From Prunella strophiata (taxonomy: Eukaryota; Chordata; Aves; Passeriformes; Prunellidae), in NCBI GenBank assembly GCA_036583965.1, contig JAZBQD010000025.1, positions 14,405,145 through 14,469,144 of the forward strand: a stretch of 64,000 bases of DNA, written 5' to 3'. Positions 59,984-64,000 of this stretch are shown here, one piece after another. Position numbers and translations under genes: made by a program. Every line of letters starts with the position of its first letter. Position 1 is the first letter of the stretch. Below the pieces are notes generated by a model that worked only from the letters and a program-made list of their open reading frames with translations, was not told where the DNA came from and ran no database searches.

Positions 59984-62900
59984 CCTTGGAAGGGCTGTTC
60001 TGTAACAGGACATTTGACATGTACGCCTGCTGGCCCGACGGCAGCCCCGGCACCGCCGTCAACGTCTCCTGCCCCTTCTACCTGCCCTGGTTTGAGAAAG
60101 GTGAGGATGCCCTCCTGCCATCCCCGAGCTGGAAGCCAGGGCTGAGCCGTTCTGGGGGGGTGGGGAGGCTCTCAGGGTTCCCCTCCTTTCGCCTGACAGA
60201 GGCAGAGGGACCCATGAGCAGACCTGGGCTGAGGGGACACCTGGGGCTCAGAGCAGAGCCAGCTCTGCCCATGCCTGCCCTGGAGCAGGGCACTGAGCAG
60301 GGTCAGATTGCCCGTCCCGGGAGAGGGGCTGCGGGAGCCTGCGGGACTGTGCCGGTGCTCGGTGTCCGCAGTGAAACACGGGCTGGTGAGCCGCAGGTGT
60401 GGCACCGACGGCCAGTGGGTGACAGTGAACGGCAGCCAGCCCTGGAGGGACTACTCCCAGTGCGAGGACGAGCTGGAGGTCACTGCTGAGGAGGTGGGAC
60501 CCTGCCTGGGACCCAGGGATGGCCAGGGCAGCCTGGCCGGGGTGGACACGCATCCACCTGGGCTCCCCGGCGCTGTGCTCACCTGCAGGAAGGCGCCCGC
60601 CGGCTCATGGTGAGCTTCAAGGTGCTCTACACCGTGGGGTACTCGCTGTCACTGCTCACCCTCATCTCCGCCCTGCTCGTCCTCACCGCCTGCAGGTAGG
60701 ACACGCCCTGCCCCTGTCCCTCCCCGCTGTGCCCGCCCCGCCTGACCCGGCTCCTTGCAGGAACCTGCGCTGCACCCGCAATTACATCCACGCCAACCTG
60801 TTCGCCTCCTTCGGGCTGCGCGCCACCTCGGTGATGGTGAAGGACGCGCTGCTGGAGCGGCGCTGGGGCGTGGAGCTGGTGCAGGTGGCTGACTGGGAGG
60901 CTCTGCTGAGCCACCAGGTGAGTGCTGGGCTGGTGGCAGCGTGGGGACCCTGGCCCAGGGCAGGGCTGTGGGGGTTCAGTGCCCATGCAGCCCCAGACAC
61001 CCGCTGGGTGAGCTCTGGGGGTGCCAGTGTTGCCCCTGCACCTGATGGATGAGGACTTGGCGTAGCTGTGCAGGGTCCCAGGGTGCCCATCACCCTGTGG
61101 ACACACTTTTGGGGTGTCTGTGCCGCCCATAACCCAGTGGGTGAACGCTTGGGATACCTGTGCACCTGCTGGCTGAGCTCTGGGCCTGTGTGGCACCTGA
61201 GGGATGAGCCCTTGGTGCCACCCATGCCCCTGCTGGGTGAGGGCTGGGGGTGCCTGCGCAGCCTCCGGGGGAGCTCTCAGGGCACCTGTGGCCCCGTGGG
61301 GGAGCTCTCAGGGGTCTTGGGGTGCCTGTGCAGCACCATAGCCCCACAGGAGGATGAGCTCCTGGGCTGCCTGGTGCCTGTGGTGAGCTGTGGGGTGCCC
61401 CGTGGGCACAGCCAGCCCCACGGCAGCTCTCCCGTGGCAGGCAGCGCTGGGGTGCCGCGCGGCGCAGGTGCTGATGCAGTACTGCATCCTGGCCAACCAC
61501 TACTGGTTCCTGGTGGAAGCTGTCTACCTCTACAAGCTGCTCATCGGGGCCGTGTTCTCCGAGAAGAATTACTACAGGCTCTACCTCTACCTGGGCTGGG
61601 GTAGGGCCCTGGGCACGGCGGGGACGGGGGCAGTGCCCGGTGTCAGGGGCACCGTGACCCAACCGTCCCAGGAGGGTGAGGGTGGGGGCTCTGCCACCAC
61701 CCCCGGGGTCCCCCCCAGCATGGGGGTGGTTTCTCAGCTCAGGAGGGTGCTTGGTTTTACAGGGTTTGCTGTGTGACTTGCAGGGACCCCCGTGGTGTTC
61801 GTGGTGCCCTGGATGGCGGCCAAGTACCTGAAGGAGAACGCAGAGTGAGTGGGGATGGATGGATGGAGGGATGGATGGATGATGGATGGATGGATGGATG
61901 GATGGATGGATGGATGATGGATGGATGATGGATGGATGGATGATGGATGATGGATGATGGATGGATGATGAGATGGATGGATGGATGGATGGATGGATGG
62001 ATGATGGATGGATGGATGGATGGATGGATGATGAATGGATGGATGATGGATGGAGGATGGATATGGATGGATCGGATGATGGGATGGATGATGGATGGAT
62101 GGATGGATGATGGCAATGGATGATGATGGAGGGATGGATGGATGGATGGATGATGGATGGATGGATGATGGATGGAGGGATGGATGGATGGAGGGGGGTC
62201 CTACTGGTCTGCTCAGAGGCTGCTGAGAGTCCCTGAGCCACCTGGCTGGGGCTGGAAAGCTCTTGGTTGCTCCTGCCCCAGCCCAGGGTGATGGTGCTGT
62301 GTCCCTGGCAGGTGCTGGGCGCTGAATGAGAACATGGCTTACTGGTGGATCATCCGCATCCCCATCCTGCTCGCCTCCCTGGTAGGGAACAGCTGCAGCC
62401 CCAGCACTGGCTGGGCAGCAGCAGCTCAGCCCCTGGCTCCTGGGCCTGGGCAGGGCTGGGATCCCCAGGGAAGCTTCCAGCAGAGGCCAGGAGGGAGAGT
62501 TGGCCTGCAAGGACCAGCCAAATGCACAGGGGGCTCAGCAGTTTGCTGACCCCTGGTTCTGGGGGTTCATGAAGGAAGCTGAGGTGCTGAGCCCCAGAGA
62601 AAGGGGCTGGGGGTGGCTCCTGCTGCTTTGCAGCCGGGATTTTGGGATGGCAGGAGGGGAGGAAGGGCAGCAGCAGCCTCGGGGGTGCCATCTCCTGCTG
62701 GGTGAGTGTCACAGGCAGGGTGGGGGTGCTGGGCTCCGTGTGCCCCTGCCCTGTCTCCCCCTCCCAGATCAACCTGCTTCATCTTCATGCGGATCCTCAA
62801 GGTGATCCTGGCCAAGCTCCGGGCCAACCAGAAGGGCTACGCCGACTACAAGCTGAGGTGGGCCGGGAGCGGGGCGGGGACAGGCTGGGCCAAGGGGATA

Positions 62901-63675
62901 ACACCACCTCCACACGCCCTGCCCCTCCCCGCGCCTCTCCTCCGCCTTGCACATCCTTCATCGACCTCCCTGAGATTAACTGGGACTTTTACTGTCCCCT
63001 CCTGTCCCCCAGGCTGGCCAAAGCCACCCTGACCCTCATCCCCCTCTTCGGGATCCACGAGGTTGTTTTCATCTTCGCCACGGACGAGCAAACCACGGGC
63101 ATCCTGCGCTACATCAAGGTCTTCTTCACCCTCTTCCTCAACTCCTTCCAGGTGAGGTGGGAGTGAAACAAATCCTTGCTCTGGGCACACCACGGAGCAG
63201 AGATCTGGGGGTCTCTCTCTGAGCTTGCTCTCCCTGTGTGGCTTCCATGGGAAGGGTGGCACCATCTCTGCCACCCTCTGCCCTTGATGGGGTGCTGCTG
63301 CCTCCTGTGCTCTCTGGGCAGCGGTGCCAGGGGGACCCCAGCCCTAAAGCACCCGGGAGTGGCCTGGAGGGAGCCTAAGCCCAGCCCAGGCTCAGGAGAA
63401 GGACGGGGGCTCACTGCTGGCTCTCCCTGCAGGGCTTCCTGGTGGCTGTGCTGTACTGCTTTGCCAACAAGGAGGTAACGTCCCTGCCCTGTCCTTGTCC
63501 CTGTCCCTGCCATGGCACCTCCTGCCCAGCTTCCCACCCCACCCCGTGCCTGCAGGGAGGGCACAGCCACGGATAAGCTCCTGCTCCCTCCCCTCCATGG
63601 CAGGTAAAGTCTGAGATGAAGAAGAAGTGGCAGCTCTGGAAGCTCGACCACCCAGTGCTCTGCTGTGCCCAGTGA
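59317..63675 (+). CDS. GCGLR: Class B1 GPCR of the glucagon-receptor subfamily, probably the glucagon-like receptor (GCGLR/GRLR)
   Basis: This is a secretin-family peptide-hormone receptor of the plasma membrane, expected to couple to Gs. Thirteen exons with GT-AG sites give 433 residues once one extra base in exon 10 is discounted. Residues 1-26 are a signal peptide. The ectodomain has six cysteines (47, 62, 71, 85, 104, 125) with the family spacing and N-glycosylation sites at about 63, 82 and 114. TM1 starts near [28 protein letters not shown] marks TM2, Cys228 and Cys298 form the TM3-ECL2 pair, [20 protein letters not shown] covers TM6, and [18 protein letters not shown] is the TM7/helix 8 signature. 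It resembles GCGR, GLP2R and GIPR without clearly matching any mammalian one. I infer the receptor described in non-mammalian vertebrates and lost in mammals; GCGR itself is the main alternative. The frameshift at 62768-62780 would truncate the protein in TM5 if real. A broken gene cannot be excluded, but an assembly error is more likely. Confidence 0.85.
59566..59662 (+). CDS. GCGLR: GCGLR exon 2: N-terminal helix of ectodomain
   Basis: After GCTTGCAG the exon encodes [20 protein letters not shown], then [12 protein letters not shown], carrying the first ectodomain cysteine (Cys47). This is the ligand-facing alpha helix of the family. Donor GCAG|GTACCC, phase 1. Confidence 0.88.
59663..59992 (+). 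other. Receptor intron 2
   Basis: 330-bp intron ending in the CCCTGT hexamer array that forms the exon 3 acceptor's pyrimidine tract. Confidence 0.85.
59930..59983. repeat. (CCCTGT)n hexanucleotide array
   Basis: Eight perfect copies plus one variant, ending 9 bp before exon 3. Confidence 0.95.
59993..60100 (+). CDS. GCGLR: GCGLR exon 3: ectodomain core
   Basis: The exon encodes [20 protein letters not shown], then [15 protein letters not shown], the hallmark C-N-x-T-F-D-x-Y-x-C-W-P and C-P-x-Y-L-P-W motifs of the hormone receptor domain. Its acceptor is TTGGAAG, preceded by a (CCCTGT)n array that supplies the pyrimidine tract. Confidence 0.92.
60372..60493 (+). CDS. GCGLR: GCGLR exon 4: ectodomain end
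   Basis: The exon encodes [16 protein letters not shown] and then a segment with [12 protein letters not shown], supplying cysteines 104 and 125 and a third glycosylation sequon. Acceptor TCCGCAG, donor GAG|GTGGGA, phase 0. Confidence 0.92.
60589..60695 (+). CDS. GCGLR: GCGLR exon 5: stalk and TM1
   Basis: The exon encodes [20 protein letters not shown], then [15 protein letters not shown]. The [15 protein letters not shown] string is characteristic of TM1 in the glucagon-receptor group. Acceptor CCTGCAG, donor AG|GTAGGA, phase 2. Confidence 0.93.
60761..60917 (+). CDS. GCGLR: GCGLR exon 6: ICL1, TM2, ECL1
   Basis: The exon encodes [20 protein letters not shown], then [20 protein letters not shown] and ends near LLSHQ. 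The RNYIHxNLFASF motif includes the conserved TM2 histidine. ECL1 carries a non-conserved [15 protein letters not shown] segment. Donor CAG|GTGAGT. Confidence 0.93.
60918..61440 (+). repeat. Receptor intron 6, largely a degenerate minisatellite
   Basis: The 523-bp intron consists of about ten diverged 30-50 bp units related to GCTGGGTGAGCTCTGGGGGT plus GCCTGTGCAGCCCC. Many units contain GGTGAG, resembling the real exon 6 donor at the intron start. Confidence 0.75.
61441..61600 (+). CDS. GCGLR: GCGLR exon 7: TM3 and TM4 start
   Basis: The exon encodes [20 protein letters not shown], then [20 protein letters not shown] and ends LYLYLGW. It contains the TM3 disulfide cysteine (228) and the class B1 N-x-x-W-x-L-V-E-x-x-Y-L motif. 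Donor TGGG|GTAGGG, phase 1. Confidence 0.94.
61784..61844 (+). CDS. GCGLR: GCGLR exon 8: TM4
   Basis: This 61-bp exon encodes (G)[19 protein letters not shown], the conserved TM4 F-V-V-P-W motif. Acceptor ACTTGCAG, donor GCAGA|GTGAGT. A long GGAT microsatellite starts only a few bases downstream. Confidence 0.92.
61851..62194. repeat. (GGAT)n tetranucleotide microsatellite
   Basis: About 340 bp of GGAT/ATGG with frequent GATG slips, filling most of receptor intron 8 (61845-62311). The minus-strand Ile/His/Pro/Ser-rich frame here is a shadow. Confidence 0.95.
62312..62381 (+). CDS. GCGLR: GCGLR exon 9: ECL2 and TM5 start
   Basis: The exon encodes (E)[20 protein letters not shown] then ASL, with the ECL2 cysteine (298) and the W-W-I-I-R-x-P motif of TM5. 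Acceptor CTGGCAG, donor CTG|GTAGGG, phase 0. Confidence 0.93.
62382..62767 (+). other. Receptor intron 9
   Basis: 386-bp intron without recognised repeats; acceptor CCCCTCCCAG. Confidence 0.85.
62768..62857 (+). CDS. GCGLR: GCGLR exon 10: TM5 end and ICL3, single-base frameshift
   Basis: After CTCCCAG the exon begins ATC AAC, the conserved Ile-Asn of TM5, but the following [20 protein letters not shown] and YADYKL are in a frame one base off. Discounting one base within 62771-62780 restores continuity, and 89 bp plus phase 2 fits the next exon. Reading straight through from exon 9 gives an unrelated frame. Confidence 0.88.
63013..63151 (+). CDS. GCGLR: GCGLR exon 11: TM6, ECL3, TM7 start
   Basis: The exon encodes (R)[19 protein letters not shown], then [19 protein letters not shown] and [25 protein letters not shown] is the TM6 signature of this subfamily. 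Acceptor CCCCCAG, donor CAG|GTGAGG, phase 0. Confidence 0.95.
63433..63474 (+). CDS. GCGLR: GCGLR exon 12: TM7 micro-exon
   Basis: This 42-bp exon encodes exactly 14 residues, [14 protein letters not shown], the TM7 end. A 42-bp exon at this place is a conserved feature of class B1 receptor genes. Acceptor CCTGCAG, donor GAG|GTAACG. Confidence 0.94.
63604..63675 (+). CDS. GCGLR: GCGLR exon 13: helix 8 and short C-terminal tail
   Basis: The exon encodes [20 protein letters not shown] then CAQ and TGA. The basic helix 8 is normal, but the tail after it is very short for the subfamily. A donor-like CCA|GTGAGG overlaps the stop, so a longer spliced tail reaching beyond the window is possible. 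Confidence 0.78.
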   Translation, partial: VKSEMKKKWQLWKLDHPVLCCAQ

Positions 63676-64000
63676 GGTGGTGACCAGCCAGGGTAGAGGG
63701 GCTGCTGGCCACAATGGCCACAGGGCCTGGCTGGAGGGCAGGAGGCTGCAGGGAGCTGTGCTGGGCAGTGCCCACCCGGGATGGCCAGGCTGGGACCCGT
63801 GTCTGGAGCTGCTGGAAGGGACATCCCTGCTGTGACCCGAGTGGGAGGTGGCACCCCTGGCTCTTGCCAGGCATCGCTGTGCCCTCGGCAGGGCCTCACC
63901 AGGGCAGCCCTGCTGCTTCTCCCCCTGCCTGAGCACCTGCAGAGCCTGGCAGCCTCCCCCAGGACACCTCCCACACCCACCTGGGCACCTGAGGGATCAC
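63676..64000 (+). other. 3' untranslated or intronic sequence after the receptor stop
   Basis: No AATAAA is visible before the window ends. From an acceptor-like CTCGGCAG at 63892 an open frame continues to the edge, so part of this could be coding if the donor at 63671 is used. Confidence 0.5.

Noticed and set aside
61090..62241. 383-residue minus-strand Ser/His/Pro/Ile-rich frame
   Set aside because: It is read from the GGAT microsatellite and minisatellite introns of the receptor gene.

Overview
The window is vertebrate nuclear DNA from a bird, most likely a passerine. Evidence: two vertebrate genes with GT-AG introns, more than two dozen 3'-terminal CR1 LINE fragments (the characteristic avian repeat) in both orientations, and LTRs that I recognise from memory as songbird endogenous-retrovirus types. 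There are no prokaryotic genes, tRNAs, rRNAs or CRISPR arrays that I can support. Most long open frames are shadows of CR1 or GC-rich DNA.

Positions 1-48987 hold the minus-strand gene CLUAP1 (IFT38, an intraflagellar-transport complex B subunit of cilia). Ten coding exons can be placed to the base, from the start codon at 48987 to an acidic exon at 886-990. The 3' end lies beyond the left edge. The introns are long (up to 16.3 kb) and carry most of the CR1 copies, a solo LTR with a perfect 6-bp target duplication only 63 bp from exon 4, a 44-unit minisatellite of a GAACATTCC-type motif (10288-10924), a ten-copy 40-bp minisatellite (32244-32650), and a 20-bp tandem repeat that triplicates the exon 10 splice acceptor.

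Positions 48988-59316 are intergenic. They start with the CLUAP1 CpG-island promoter, continue through CR1 copies, a probable LTR remnant, a 107-bp duplicated segment and a 631-bp solo LTR (55031-55661), and end in a second CpG island. Positions 59317-63675 hold a compact 13-exon plus-strand gene for a class B1 (secretin-family) GPCR of the glucagon-receptor subfamily. It is best interpreted as the non-mammalian glucagon-like receptor (GCGLR/GRLR), with GCGR proper as the main alternative. Its introns contain (GGAT)n, (CCCTGT)n and degenerate minisatellite arrays.

Both genes keep perfect splice sites and conserved reading but are interrupted by single extra bases: two in CLUAP1 (exons 4 and 7) and one in the receptor (TM5 exon). 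Three +1 events in about 2.3 kb of otherwise conserved coding sequence point to consensus indel errors in the assembly more than to two neighbouring pseudogenes. This should be settled with reads. The two genes are divergently oriented and about 10.3 kb apart (start codon to start codon), and I see no functional link between them.
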